Positions 33,757 to 42,940 are shown, counted from the stretch's first letter. The stretch is 43,266 bases of DNA from Candidatus Poribacteria bacterium (GCA_022827225.1 JAJDTJ010000068.1:1-43266), one strand, 5' to 3'. Notes: generated by a model not told the origin, from the letters alone. Made by a program: numbers and translations.

Positions 33757-35046
33757 ATGAAAGTTGCTTATATTACCGCAGGTGCAGCTGGCATGTACTG
33801 CGGAACCTGTATCCATGACAATATGGTCGCCACAGTTTTGAAGAAGCAGGGGCATAACGTCACACTGATTCCTACCTATACCCCTACCCGAACTGACGAA
33901 GCAAATGTCAGCATGGACCGCGTCTTTTTCGGCGGTATTAACGTCTATCTTCAACAGAAACTCTCCATCTTTAGGCACACGCCGTGGGCAATCGACAAAC
34001 TGTTTGACAACCCGGCACTCCTAAACGGACTCTCACGATTCAGCGGCTCAACCGATGCAAGCGACCTTGGCGAACTCACGGTTTCTATGCTCCGAGCCGA
34101 ACACGGACACCAAAAAAAGGAACTAACGAAATTAGTCAAATGGCTCGCTGAGGAAAACAGACCCGATATCGTTTATCTCACCAACTCTATGCTCGTAGGA
34201 TTCACGACTCAGATAAAGAAGGCATTAGATGTACCTGTTGTGTGCGCACTCCAAGGCGAAGACATCTTCCTCCAAGATTTAATTGAACCCTACAAGACAG
34301 AAGTGTTAACTCTCCTGCGGAAACGCGCAGCGGAGGCAGACGGCTTCGTCGCACCCTGCGATTACTATGCACAGTTTATGGCGGACGCCTACCTCGCCGT
34401 CCCTGTCGATAAAATCGACATTGTTCCGCTCGGACTCAACATGGATGGACACGGCATGCTTGTCGAAAAACCGGAACCTCCGCCTTTCATTATCGGTTAT
34501 TTGGCGCGCATCTGCCCCGAAAAGGGATTACATATCTTAGTAGACGCTTTCCTAAGAGTCGCAGAGGCGTTCGGTGCCGATAACGTCCAACTGCATGTCG
34601 CGGGGTACCTTGGCAAAAAAGATGAACCCTATCTTGAAGAACTCATCAACCAAATCCAGGAAGCCGGGTTATCAAACAGTTTTGTACATCACGGCGAGGT
34701 AACGCGGACAGAAAAAATCGATTTTCTCAACCGACTCCATGTCTTCTCTGTTCCCACGGTTTACCGCGAATCCAAAGGGTTATCCATCATAGAATCGCTC
34801 GCCAACGGGGTGCCGGTCGTCCAACCGCATCACGGCACGTTTCCAGAGATGCTTGACGCAACCGGTGGTGGCATCCTCGTAGAGCCTGAATCTCCTGAAG
34901 CACTGGCGACGGGGATCATGGAACTCCTTAACGATGCTGAGCAACGGGAACACCTCGGAGAAACCGGAAGAATCAACACCCATCAGAAATTTAACGATAC
35001 AGCCATCGCAGAGCAACTCTTGAAAGTATTTGAAAAATATACCTGA
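33757..35046 (+). CDS. Glycosyltransferase family 4 protein
   Basis: A 429-residue GT-B glycosyltransferase (with the 33757 start). The N-terminal Rossmann part has the Gly-rich loop TAGAAGMYCGTCIHDNMV. The C-terminal GT4 part has IIGYLARICPEKGLHILVDA, VHHGEVTRTEKIDFL, and the EX7E motif ESKGLSIIE followed by SLANGVPVVQPHHGTFPEML, which binds the nucleotide-sugar donor. It probably transfers a hexose to a lipid, glycan or small molecule; the acceptor is unknown. The start is uncertain: ATG 33757 begins right at the Rossmann strand MKVAYI but has no ribosome binding site, while ATG 33712 and 33658 are also in frame. Confidence 0.9.
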   Translation: MKVAYITAGAAGMYCGTCIHDNMVATVLKKQGHNVTLIPTYTPTRTDEANVSMDRVFFGGINVYLQQKLSIFRHTPWAIDKLFDNPALLNGLSRFSGSTDASDLGELTVSMLRAEHGHQKKELTKLVKWLAEENRPDIVYLTNSMLVGFTTQIKKALDVPVVCALQGEDIFLQDLIEPYKTEVLTLLRKRAAEADGFVAPCDYYAQFMADAYLAVPVDKIDIVPLGLNMDGHGMLVEKPEPPPFIIGYLARICPEKGLHILVDAFLRVAEAFGADNVQLHVAGYLGKKDEPYLEELINQIQEAGLSNSFVHHGEVTRTEKIDFLNRLHVFSVPTVYRESKGLSIIESLANGVPVVQPHHGTFPEMLDATGGGILVEPESPEALATGIMELLNDAEQREHLGETGRINTHQKFNDTAIAEQLLKVFEKYT

Positions 35047-35106
35047 TATGTCAAGCGTCAATGTACTTGACCAGCACGTACCGAAACAATCGGAAAGGAA
35101 TGTATT

Positions 35107-35592
35107 ATGTCTAAAGCGTGGCTAATTTTTGTTTTCATGACTGTGTCATCTTGGGGACTCTACGGCGTATTTCTACATCAAGGACAAGTCGCTATGGGGG
35201 ATCTCAAGGTTGACCCTAATGTGCGCTACAAAGCGTTTCTCTTTGTCGGGCTTGCCTACCTTCTCGCAGCGGTCATCGGCTCTGCCTTGATGCTCATCGT
35301 GAACGGTTCTGACTGGCAGTTTACAGGAAAAGGTGTGTCCTGGTCATTCTTAGCGGGGCTTGTCGGCGCGATTGGTGCGTTCGGCGTACTCCTCGCCTTC
35401 GGGGCGCGTGGAAGACCCGCCGTCGTGATGTCCATTGTGTTTGCAGGCGCACCTATTGTAAACGCCGTCGTTGCGACGCTATCGCATCCCCCCGCAGGCG
35501 GTTGGGGAGCCGTCCGATGGCAGTTTGTCGCAGGTATCCTCCTCGCAGCACTCGGTGGATGTCTCGTGATGCTTTATAGACCGACCTCCTAA
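35107..35592 (+). CDS. Small EamA/DMT-like membrane protein
   Basis: A 161-residue protein with five hydrophobic segments: about 5-22 (LIFVFMTVSSWGLYGVFL), 43-66 (FLFVGLAYLLAAVIGSALML), 80-101, 107-122 (VVMSIVFAGAPIVNAVV) and 138-156 (FVAGILLAALGGCLVMLY). The pattern is that of half an EamA/DMT transporter, which normally has ten helices. It may work as a dimer, like small multidrug transporters, but no substrate can be named. GGAAAGGAA lies upstream of the start. It follows the glycosyltransferase by 60 bp on the same strand. Confidence 0.75.
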   Translation: MSKAWLIFVFMTVSSWGLYGVFLHQGQVAMGDLKVDPNVRYKAFLFVGLAYLLAAVIGSALMLIVNGSDWQFTGKGVSWSFLAGLVGAIGAFGVLLAFGARGRPAVVMSIVFAGAPIVNAVVATLSHPPAGGWGAVRWQFVAGILLAALGGCLVMLYRPTS

Positions 35593-35851
35593 CGTCAGAA
35601 AAGAAAGGCACTGGACCTAATATATGCGTACAGGACTTACGCATAACATAATTACTCAGAACGGGAAGAATGGAAGAAAGGGAAGGATGGAAACCCCTTT
35701 CATCCTTCTACTCTTCCAATCTTCCGATCCTTCAGCGGCTGAACACTTTCACCTTCTTTCTTTTCCACTTGTTCATTTTCACTAAAAAACATATTTCTTA
35801 CTATCCTTTTAACGTGACATGTCTCTAATAGAATAGAAGAGGAGTATTGTC
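35593..35851. other. Intergenic region with MITE end and purine/pyrimidine inverted repeat
   Basis: An 8-bp perfect hairpin TATGCGTA/TACGCATA (35623-35645) contains AGGACTTACGCA (35632-35643), the terminal repeat of the element at 38170. It is followed by a purine-rich stretch (about 35659-35692) and a complementary pyrimidine-rich stretch (about 35699-35735), an imperfect inverted repeat. AGAGGAG (35838-35844) is the ribosome binding site of the sigma factor gene. Confidence 0.55.
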
Positions 35852-36436
35852 ATGCATTCTGTGGAATTGATTGAGGCGAGCGATGCCGAATTAGTTGTAG
35901 CAGCACTCGCCGGTAATACACAAGCGTTCGATGTGTTAGTGAACCGCTACCGACGCGCCATGCTAACGGTCGCACAGCAGATCGTCAGGAACCCTGCCGA
36001 CGCAGAAGATGTCGTACAGGACGCACTTTTACGAGCTTTTGAAGCACTACCACAACTCTCTGACCTGAATCGGTTTAGCGCGTGGCTGCATTCTATCACT
36101 CGCAACCGTGCCTTGCGTTACTACAGAAATAGTGATCGTTATCAACCCCAAGAAGATATGGAACCCTATCTGAATAGAGTATCGGATACATCGGCGGCAG
36201 ATCCCGCTAACATTGTTGAGGCCGAATCAACACTGCAATCGGTTAGAGATGCCATCAAGGACCTACAACCAGACTTTCAGGTAGTTATTGAACTTTACTA
36301 CTGGGCAGAGATGCCCCAGAAACGGATGGCTGAATTTCTATCCTTACCGCTGACAACCGTTAAATGGCGACTCCGCAAAGCGAAGGAGCAACTCAAAACA
36401 ATCTTAGAAAGACGCGGCTACGGTGAGGATGTATAA
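35852..36436 (+). CDS. ECF-type RNA polymerase sigma factor
   Basis: A 194-residue extracytoplasmic-function sigma factor. Region 2 spans about residues 25-95 (NRYRRAMLTVAQQIV, DAEDVVQDALLRAFEALPQL, FSAWLHSITRNRALRYYR). Region 4 spans about 125-180 (IKDLQPDFQVVIELYYWAEM, TTVKWRLRKAKEQL). It has no membrane segment, unlike the sigma-propeller fusion at 17056. The DUF4097 gene follows after 12 bp, with its ribosome binding site overlapping the sigma stop codon, so the two are co-translated. No classical zinc-binding anti-sigma gene is next to it. Confidence 0.92.
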   Translation: MHSVELIEASDAELVVAALAGNTQAFDVLVNRYRRAMLTVAQQIVRNPADAEDVVQDALLRAFEALPQLSDLNRFSAWLHSITRNRALRYYRNSDRYQPQEDMEPYLNRVSDTSAADPANIVEAESTLQSVRDAIKDLQPDFQVVIELYYWAEMPQKRMAEFLSLPLTTVKWRLRKAKEQLKTILERRGYGEDV

Positions 36437-36448
36437 GGAGAAGAAACC

Positions 36449-37870
36449 GTGGAACAACACAGGCAGGAACGACAACAAGAGCTTAAGGGGCTGTTTCACA
36501 TGTTGGAGCATACCGCAAAAATCGCAGAGGATGCAGCTCTAACGGATACCTTTACTGACGGCGAAACGCGATGCATCACACAATACAATAATGTATTGAC
36601 GCGATTGAATAGCCTTGACGCTGTGCCTGATGGACTTTTTGACGAACTTCAGACCGATGCCTCTTTTAGTCAAATCGCAATCGCTTGCCATCAACTCGCA
36701 GCATATCTCAACGAAGAATTGGATACAGTCGCCGATTTCAAGGGATGGTTCACCACTTTTTTCGGAAAACGGTTCATGGAAAACCTAACCGAGGAACTAA
36801 CGGATAAACCCATCGGAGACCTCATCCGTAAAGCCGTGCCGGATTTCTTAACTGAGACAACGTTAGAAGACATCGTCGAAACTTTCCCGGTAACAGCCGG
36901 CGGGAGACTGACGATTGATACTGACTGCGGTGGGATTGATGTCCAGAGCACAGAAGACGATACCGTCTCAGTCCACATTCAACGCGCCGCACAAATAAAA
37001 GCGAATCGACGAGCAGCGGAAATCCTCAAGAACCTGGATGTTCAGATAACACATGAAGCATCCGACGTTAAAATTGAGGCGAAATTCACAGGGGACGCGA
37101 GACGGTGGCAGAAACGGCAAAACGACCTCGATGTTCAGTTCGATATCCGCGTGCCACGGCAATACAACCTCGACTTGAAAACCGCATGTGATGACATTGC
37201 CGTCGCAAATATTACAGGGGACGTAAATGCAGAGACATTCCGCGCAGGACTTCGGCTTCAAGATATTACCGGACGGATTGATGGGCGCACATCCATTGGG
37301 AATATTGATCTCAAGGCGTTTAATGGAGATGTCGTACTTCAAACCAAGGGTGGAAATATTGGAATTGCGGCCGGTGCTGGTGATGTCAAAGCCGAAACAT
37401 CAGCCGGAAACCTCGAAGTCGTTCATGTCATAGGGGCAGTCAACGGTCAAACCTCTGGCGGTAATATTACCTTACAGGGCTGTAAAGGCGGCGCAGACCT
37501 GAAAACTGCCGGTGGGAGTATACGGGTAGAAAACGACAGACCCGTCTTGGCAAAAACATCTGGCGGTTCTATCCACTGCGAACTACGAAAGGTATCCGCT
37601 GCGAGTCAGAGTCTACTCCTTGATCTGGAGACAATGGGGGGCAGTATAAATGTCTCTCTCATTCCAGATATCGATGCAAGGGTCGAAGCAAAGGTACTCG
37701 GAGGTTCAGTGACAACAGAACTTCCGGTATCCGTGGAGGCAGACGGAACAGTAAAACCGGATCAGTTACGCGGAACCATTAATGGCGGCGGACCCCTACT
37801 ACGGCTCCGATCCGTCGGCGGAAATATTATACTGCGAAAAATTGAAGACGAGAGTCCAGCAGAAGCGTAA
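36449..37870 (+). CDS. DUF4097-type beta-repeat protein paired with an ECF sigma factor
   Basis: A 473-residue protein. Residues 1-145 are helical and acidic (HMLEHTAKIAEDAAL, QIAIACHQLAAYLNEEL) with no HxxxCxxC zinc motif. Residues about 150-465 form a right-handed beta-helix-like DUF4097 region with repeated Gly-rich turns: TDCGGIDVQS, TKGGNIGIAAG, TSAGNLEVVH, TSGGNITLQG, TAGGSIRVEN, TSGGSIHCEL, TMGGSINVSL. There is no signal peptide or membrane helix, so it appears cytoplasmic, unusual for a family often tied to membranes. The start is GTG 36449 behind AAGGAG (36435-36440), overlapping the sigma stop. Inferred role: partner or regulator of the sigma factor. Confidence 0.85.
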   Translation: MEQHRQERQQELKGLFHMLEHTAKIAEDAALTDTFTDGETRCITQYNNVLTRLNSLDAVPDGLFDELQTDASFSQIAIACHQLAAYLNEELDTVADFKGWFTTFFGKRFMENLTEELTDKPIGDLIRKAVPDFLTETTLEDIVETFPVTAGGRLTIDTDCGGIDVQSTEDDTVSVHIQRAAQIKANRRAAEILKNLDVQITHEASDVKIEAKFTGDARRWQKRQNDLDVQFDIRVPRQYNLDLKTACDDIAVANITGDVNAETFRAGLRLQDITGRIDGRTSIGNIDLKAFNGDVVLQTKGGNIGIAAGAGDVKAETSAGNLEVVHVIGAVNGQTSGGNITLQGCKGGADLKTAGGSIRVENDRPVLAKTSGGSIHCELRKVSAASQSLLLDLETMGGSINVSLIPDIDARVEAKVLGGSVTTELPVSVEADGTVKPDQLRGTINGGGPLLRLRSVGGNIILRKIEDESPAEA

Positions 37871-37910
37871 AGTGTTCTGGATTTACACGAATCCTTATTG
37901 GAGAATAATC

Positions 37911-38162
37911 ATGGGTTTACTATCAATCTTGAGTTTCGTTTGGGGAATATTGGCTGTTCTTGGAATGGCAGTCGGTCTCATACCCTTCCTCGGGTCCCTC
38001 AATTACCTTAACATTCCATTTGCTGTATTCGGCTTGCTTTTCAGTATTCTTAGTATTATTCTGTCTTCGAGGAAAGAACTCGCTATCGTTGGGTGTATCC
38101 TTTGTGCTATCGCTATTTTTTTAGGAGCCATCCGGCTCGTCTTAGGTTTCGGTATTTTTTAA
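37911..38162 (+). CDS. Small membrane protein with three hydrophobic segments
   Basis: An 83-residue protein with hydrophobic segments about 2-25 (LLSILSFVWGILAVLGMAVGL), 33-51 (LNIPFAVFGLLFSILSIIL) and 57-80 (AIVGCILCAIAIFLGAIRLV). I do not recognise a named family. GGAGA (37900-37904) places the start at ATG 37911; a longer frame from 37782 overlaps the DUF4097 gene. It lies 40 bp behind the DUF4097 gene and probably belongs to the sigma operon, where it could supply the membrane anchor the DUF4097 protein lacks. Confidence 0.75.
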   Translation: MGLLSILSFVWGILAVLGMAVGLIPFLGSLNYLNIPFAVFGLLFSILSIILSSRKELAIVGCILCAIAIFLGAIRLVLGFGIF

Positions 38163-38169
38163 TGCATTT

Positions 38170-38289
38170 AGGACTTACGCATGATGCTCTTTTGTACCAC
38201 AAACTTTCCAGTTTGTGCTGCCAGAACGCTCGGTTTTCCGAAAAATCTCATCTAACAGAACCGCCTACAGCCAAAATTGCGTAAGTCCT
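38170..38289. repeat. MITE-like element with perfect 12-bp terminal inverted repeats
   Basis: AGGACTTACGCA (38170-38181) and TGCGTAAGTCCT (38278-38289) are exact reverse complements bounding 120 bp with no reading frame. TGCATTT flanks it on both sides (38163-38169 and 38291-38297), as a target-site duplication would. It lies directly behind the stop codon at 38162. An interrupted relative lies at 26778-27087 and a solo end at 35632. Confidence 0.85.
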
Positions 38290-38383
38290 GTGCATTTTCA
38301 TCTTCAGAAAATGTGACATCTTCATGTATCTCCGGCATGGGCAATTCGCGCTGGATGGAAGGAAACGGTTTTCGGTGAGGACG

Positions 38384-40300
38384 CTAATCTGGCAAAATCC
38401 GATACCCTGTGCTAACGCCAGTCGTCATACCGATAATCGCCCAGAGTCCGGCGCACGTCATCTCCCCGATAACCAATCCGAGGAATACGGGTCTCGCACT
38501 CCGATACGCCTTCAACCCACCATATTTCACGATGCTAAACTTCAGTCCCCATCCCAAGAATATAGAGAACCAGAGTTTAAACGTCGCCCAAGAACTCAGC
38601 ATCGTGTAACCAAGCGGATGCAGGGGCCACCACACAAAGGTCTGACGCATCCACATTAAGAAAGCGGTGAAGGCACCCCCGACGACCATGAACCCGGTAT
38701 TTGTCCAATTCGTGCTTGTCTTTGGACTCGTCAGAAGTCCTTCAAGTTGCCGCATAAACCAACTGCCGCCGGTGTACGGTGCGCCGTGTGCGTAGCTAAC
38801 CTTGATTGCGGAATAGTAAGACACCGCGAGTCCGATAACCATAGCGGCCCCCATGGCGATCAGAAGCTGCCGCCGTTTGACGCGCACCTCATCTGCTGCT
38901 TTCAATCCGTTCATAATGTTCGGCATCATGAATTCACGCAGATCTAACGTCAGACATACCGGGTGCATCATCATGGATGTCAATGTAGACGGATGGATTT
39001 TTGAGGTGCCGAGCGTTGTCAAGAAAAAACTCTGCGGTGAAAACGACGGATTGATGAACGGGATACCGCCGTTGATGACCTGCCACGTTAGCACGATATA
39101 CATCGCCAGCAGGAATAGAACGAAACCGAGGGCGAATAAAAGCGACATCCCCATCAAATGATTAAAGAACACAAGTACACAGATACCACCGATGAGACCG
39201 AAAATCGTAACGCTATGCGGAAGTGCTTCGTCGGAAGAACGGAACTGGAGCATGTTTTTAATGTGATGCCTCGATTTCCAGAGAGCGATGCCGACAAACA
39301 TCAAGCACGCGCCTGCCTCCTGCGCAGCACTAAACGATTTACCCGTCCATTGGACACCCGGCCCTGAAGTGAGTTGGAAACCGAACATCACGCCTAAGAG
39401 GCACTGCAGCTTGTAAAATATGAAGAAGAACCATATACTAAACGACACCTCCAAGGTCAGCAGATAACTGAACCCTACCATCGACCAGAAGACGACAATC
39501 TGAAATGGACGCAGCGCATTCCAAGGACGTTCAACGAGGTGCGGATCGAGCCAAAAATCGCGTGGGATATGTGGCGCGGCGGGAAAAAACGTGTGCAGAC
39601 CGTTCATCGTGTGCCAGAATACCGGAAACGCGAACCCGAACCAGAGCGCGCTATTCTTAAAAAGCGGACCAAGGCTACCGCTACCCTGTGCCGCCATTTC
39701 TGCCGGCAATTTAACAAGCGGGAAGGCGCAACGTTCATGCTCCACCCATTGCTTACGAAGCAGAACAGAGAGACAGATCATCACAAAGTAGACGACCAAG
39801 ACATAAGCGCTCCACGTCAGAATCGGGACTGTCCAAGCGCGCCACGGCACCGGCTCATCTGCAAATAGACCCTCAAAGAACGAGCTCGCAGCACTGTGAT
39901 CTTGTACCACACGCCAGTATGGAATATAGTGATGAAATAGAGATTCCCAGTCGTTTTCCGGTGTGGCGAGATAACGATAAGCCACCATCGGACTAAGGGC
40001 ATAGCGCATCATCCCCGATGACGGGATGCCTGCAGGCGCCAGCATAATACACCAAATCGTGACAAGTTCTCCCGCCGAAAACGCCGAGCCAGGATAAAAC
40101 CGTTTTAAAAGGACATTGACACCCAACACAAAAATCGTCAGCACAAAGAAGGGACCGACCGGAAAGTGTCCACCTGCAAGAAAGATGTTACGAATAACAT
40201 AATCGTTATAAGGCGCGAGAAAACATTCGGTAGTGGCACACGCCAAACCGATCAGCACCGCACGCCATGTGAGGCTATTTCTAACCTGTTGCTGAATCAA
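38384..40300 (-). CDS. Polytopic membrane protein of the DUF6785/DUF6784 type
   Basis: A 638-residue integral membrane protein with about 12-14 hydrophobic segments, beginning with an N-terminal helix (WRAVLIGLACATTECFL). Conserved-looking loops include FLAPYNDYV, PGSAFSAGELVTIWCIMLAP, GIPSSGMMRYAL, EHERCAFPLVKLP and GINP/NPSF-type turns. This arrangement is that of DUF6785/6784 proteins of Poribacteria, Planctomycetes and related phyla, which resemble oligopeptide (OPT-type) transporters. The substrate is unknown. Its 3' end lies about 220 bp from the oppositely oriented small membrane protein gene. Confidence 0.8.
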   Translation of the reverse strand: MIQQQVRNSLTWRAVLIGLACATTECFLAPYNDYVIRNIFLAGGHFPVGPFFVLTIFVLGVNVLLKRFYPGSAFSAGELVTIWCIMLAPAGIPSSGMMRYALSPMVAYRYLATPENDWESLFHHYIPYWRVVQDHSAASSFFEGLFADEPVPWRAWTVPILTWSAYVLVVYFVMICLSVLLRKQWVEHERCAFPLVKLPAEMAAQGSGSLGPLFKNSALWFGFAFPVFWHTMNGLHTFFPAAPHIPRDFWLDPHLVERPWNALRPFQIVVFWSMVGFSYLLTLEVSFSIWFFFIFYKLQCLLGVMFGFQLTSGPGVQWTGKSFSAAQEAGACLMFVGIALWKSRHHIKNMLQFRSSDEALPHSVTIFGLIGGICVLVFFNHLMGMSLLFALGFVLFLLAMYIVLTWQVINGGIPFINPSFSPQSFFLTTLGTSKIHPSTLTSMMMHPVCLTLDLREFMMPNIMNGLKAADEVRVKRRQLLIAMGAAMVIGLAVSYYSAIKVSYAHGAPYTGGSWFMRQLEGLLTSPKTSTNWTNTGFMVVGGAFTAFLMWMRQTFVWWPLHPLGYTMLSSWATFKLWFSIFLGWGLKFSIVKYGGLKAYRSARPVFLGLVIGEMTCAGLWAIIGMTTGVSTGYRILPD

Positions 40301-40459
40301 TGAGTTGCCTTCCTCTGTTTCTATGCTGCCAATTTTCCGAAAATCAGTATATCACACTCCCTTCTTTTTCTATAGAATAATTTTGACAGAGGGATTCCGT
40401 TCTTCTGTAAAAGAGATTGTAATCCAGATCAATCGACGGATTCAGTCGTGATAAAAAGA

Positions 40460-40489
40460 TTGACATCCTGCTACCCAAAAAGGTATAAT
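40460..40489 (+). promoter_or_regulatory. Perfect-consensus sigma70 promoter of the Uma2 gene
   Basis: TTGACA (40460-40465) and TATAAT (40484-40489) both match consensus exactly, with an 18-bp spacer, 55 bp upstream of the Uma2 start. It lies in the divergent spacer with the DUF6785-like gene. Confidence 0.85.
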
Positions 40490-40544
40490 ACTCGTCAGAA
40501 CCTTAAATATGTTTTTCATGCTCCACGGCAGAGGAGAAACACCG

Positions 40545-41300
40545 ATGCAGACGCACACAAATAGACGCGATATATCTTATGCACCCACAGATACAGCAGA
40601 CCTCTACCCTGATACGGACGGTAAACCGATGGCAGCAAGCGACCTCCACTTGGAAATCCTCATCTGGCTTATACAGGCACTGCGGGAACATTTTGCCGAT
40701 ACGCCCGATACTTACGTCTCCGGTGATATTCTCACCTATTACACCGAGGGCAACCCTCGTGATGTCGTTGCCCCCGATGTTCTCGTCTCTTTCGGCATCG
40801 GGAAAAAGCGGCGACACACATACAAAGTCTGGGAAGAGGGCAAAGTCCCAGATTTTGTGATGGAATTCTCAAGTAAGACGACCTATCAGAACGACCTCAC
40901 CCATAAGAAGGCACTCTATGCTGCGCTCGGCATATCGAACTATCTACTCTATGATGCCGAGGCACTTTATCTGTCTCCACCGCTCATGGGATTTCGGCTT
41001 GTAGCGGGTGTGTATGTGCCGATAGAACCGGGTGCTGATGGGTGTATCCATTCAGATGTTATCGGTTTAGATTTCGTTATAGAGGAGGGTCGTTTGCGGG
41101 TTTACGATCCCATGGGAGGCGAGTGGCTGCAAACACCGGCGGAGGCACACGCTGCCCGTGCCGACCGGGAAGCGATTGCACGTCAGCAGCAGCACGCCCG
41201 TGCGGAAACCGCCGAAGCCCGTGCGGAAACCGCTGAAGCAGAAGTCGAACGCCTTCGAGAACAACTTGCACGCTTACAGGCACGCCGTTCAGGAGAATAG
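40545..41300 (+). CDS. Uma2-family putative restriction endonuclease-like protein with coiled-coil tail
   Basis: A 251-residue protein of the Uma2 (DUF820) family, PD-(D/E)XK fold. Core motifs: VVAPDVLVSFG, VPDFVMEFSSKTT (the Glu, with Lys two residues after Ser-Ser), then HKKALYAALGISNYLLYDAE. The C-terminal 50 residues form a coiled coil (ARAETAEARAETAEAEVERL), encoded partly by two 21-bp units (41196-41216 and 41217-41237). Uma2 genes are numerous in cyanobacteria and uncultivated bacteria and are often near mobile elements; cellular function is not established. I chose ATG 40545 for GAGGAG (40531-40536); ATG 40509 would add 12 residues. A perfect promoter precedes it. Confidence 0.88.
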   Translation: MQTHTNRRDISYAPTDTADLYPDTDGKPMAASDLHLEILIWLIQALREHFADTPDTYVSGDILTYYTEGNPRDVVAPDVLVSFGIGKKRRHTYKVWEEGKVPDFVMEFSSKTTYQNDLTHKKALYAALGISNYLLYDAEALYLSPPLMGFRLVAGVYVPIEPGADGCIHSDVIGLDFVIEEGRLRVYDPMGGEWLQTPAEAHAARADREAIARQQQHARAETAEARAETAEAEVERLREQLARLQARRSGE

Positions 41301-41361
41301 AGATATTCCGGTCACCCGAATAGACAGACACTCCCAGTTTGGGTGACACCCGTTCAACCTA

Positions 41362-42747
41362 ATGGATACTACTATCAATTTTTCGCTAAGCGAATATCTT
41401 AACAAATACTTCAAAGTGCCACTTCATACCGTGTTCGCTTTGCTCACACTTGCACTTCTCCCGATATGCAGCGAAGCGGAAATCTATGCCTATAACAACG
41501 GCGACCAGATCGTTACGATTAAAGGGCTTCGCCTCGATCCATCGTCGCTTGATCCGGGGATAAATCGGTATATCCCACATAATGGCGGAAACGATTTCAT
41601 CATCATGAAGCAGTTCGATAAAAACTGCGGCCCCAACAGCGTTCAGATGCTACTTTACTACCACAGAAAACATCGAAGACTCAAGGATGTCTGGAAAGCA
41701 GCTGGCATCCGAACCGTCACATTCGGAACATCACCCATCGAACTCCGAAAAGCACTTAACGAATTGGATGTCAGCGCACACTGGTACATCAGTAAAACCC
41801 TTGACGATGTACGACGCTACATCAGAAACAATCGTCCACCTATCCTGCTCCTACGACTCTCAAATACGGGGTATCATTGGGTTGTTGCTGTAGGCTATGA
41901 TACACGCCGGAACGAAATTCTCATCGCCGATCCAAACGGACGATTTGAGTGGTGGGACGCTGAACAACTTAACGCTAATTGGACCCTGGAATGGCTGCCG
42001 GAATTTGAAGTGGGGGATGGCGAATGGTACGAATTCCAAGTCGACGTGGGACTCTTTAATCGGTTTCACCTCAATCCAAATACAGTAATCGTTCCGTTAG
42101 AAGCACCATCCTTTGAAACAAGTTACCTTGATTACTGGTCGGATATGCAGGCGATTGAAATCCACGGTGAAACCGTGTTTTGGGGTGACACACGCCAATG
42201 GGAAGAGACACTTACATTCCAGAATCCGTTTAGTATTGTACAGGTCTCGGACATTGAATTGCTGACGTCCACAGGCACAGCAAGTGTAAATGGATGGGAA
42301 CGCGTAAATAACCGTTCAATTAGCGTCTGGGGTGAGATTGAAGACGGGTGGTTCTTACGCGGCAAATTGTGGGTCATCGTTCGGACTTTCTACTTCAACG
42401 ATGCCGATCCACTTGCAGAGAGAGACACTGCTAAAGCACCCTCTGTACGACCCGCGGAGACATCCGTCTTGCCAAACTATCCCAACCCTTTCAACCCAGA
42501 AACGTGGATACCGTATCAGTTAGGGAAACCGGCGGATGTTAGCGTGTCTATCTATTCTGCAGATGGGAAGTTGGTCAGAATGCTTGCGTTAGGACATAAA
42601 CCGGCGGGCGTCTACTACGACAAATCCCGCGCGATCTATTGGGACGGTAGAAACAGACAAGGTGAACCCGTCGCAAGCGGTATCTATTTCTACACCTTCA
42701 CTGCTGGCGATTTTACAGGCACAAAGAAGATGCTCATTCGGAGGTAA
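41362..42747 (+). CDS. Secreted C39-type cysteine peptidase with C-terminal sorting-like domain
   Basis: A 461-residue exported protein. A hydrophobic signal segment (VPLHTVFALLTLALLPICSEA) starts near residue 19, after an unusual 18-residue polar lead. The papain-like C39 domain has an intact triad: Cys89 in KNCGPNSVQML, His172 in TGYHWVVAVGYD and Asp190 in LIADPNG. A middle beta region (about 235-360) is unassigned. The C-terminal about 95 residues (LPNYPNPFNPETWIPYQL, then VSIYSADGKLVRML, ASGIYFYTF, KKMLIRR) are a FlgD/type IX-sorting-like domain. No clear ribosome binding site precedes ATG 41362. It is 61 bp behind the Uma2 gene. Confidence 0.85.
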   Translation: MDTTINFSLSEYLNKYFKVPLHTVFALLTLALLPICSEAEIYAYNNGDQIVTIKGLRLDPSSLDPGINRYIPHNGGNDFIIMKQFDKNCGPNSVQMLLYYHRKHRRLKDVWKAAGIRTVTFGTSPIELRKALNELDVSAHWYISKTLDDVRRYIRNNRPPILLLRLSNTGYHWVVAVGYDTRRNEILIADPNGRFEWWDAEQLNANWTLEWLPEFEVGDGEWYEFQVDVGLFNRFHLNPNTVIVPLEAPSFETSYLDYWSDMQAIEIHGETVFWGDTRQWEETLTFQNPFSIVQVSDIELLTSTGTASVNGWERVNNRSISVWGEIEDGWFLRGKLWVIVRTFYFNDADPLAERDTAKAPSVRPAETSVLPNYPNPFNPETWIPYQLGKPADVSVSIYSADGKLVRMLALGHKPAGVYYDKSRAIYWDGRNRQGEPVASGIYFYTFTAGDFTGTKKMLIRR

Positions 42748-42912
42748 AATTTGGACGGACGCACCAGGGATTTATTTTTAAATAGTAAAACCCGAAAATA
42801 AGTTGACACTTCAAGATAACATTTGACATCCCCCCAGGCTTCCAGTCTTCTAACCTTCCGATGAAAATTGTCCAAATTTTAGTAGTCATGTTAAGACTTT
42901 ATCGTTTTTAAT

Positions 42913-42940
42913 TTGACAAATTAAAAATTTGTTGTATTAT
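42913..42940 (+). promoter_or_regulatory. Promoter-like site without a downstream ORF
   Basis: TTGACA (42913-42918) and TATTAT (42935-42940) are 16 bp apart. The spacer holds a palindrome CAAATT-AAA-AATTTG (42917-42931), a possible operator. No reading frame of useful length follows before the window ends. Confidence 0.5.

Noticed and set aside
42690..42875. 61-codon minus-strand frame at the end of the C39 peptidase gene
   Set aside because: Mostly antisense of the sorting-like domain; no supporting signal.
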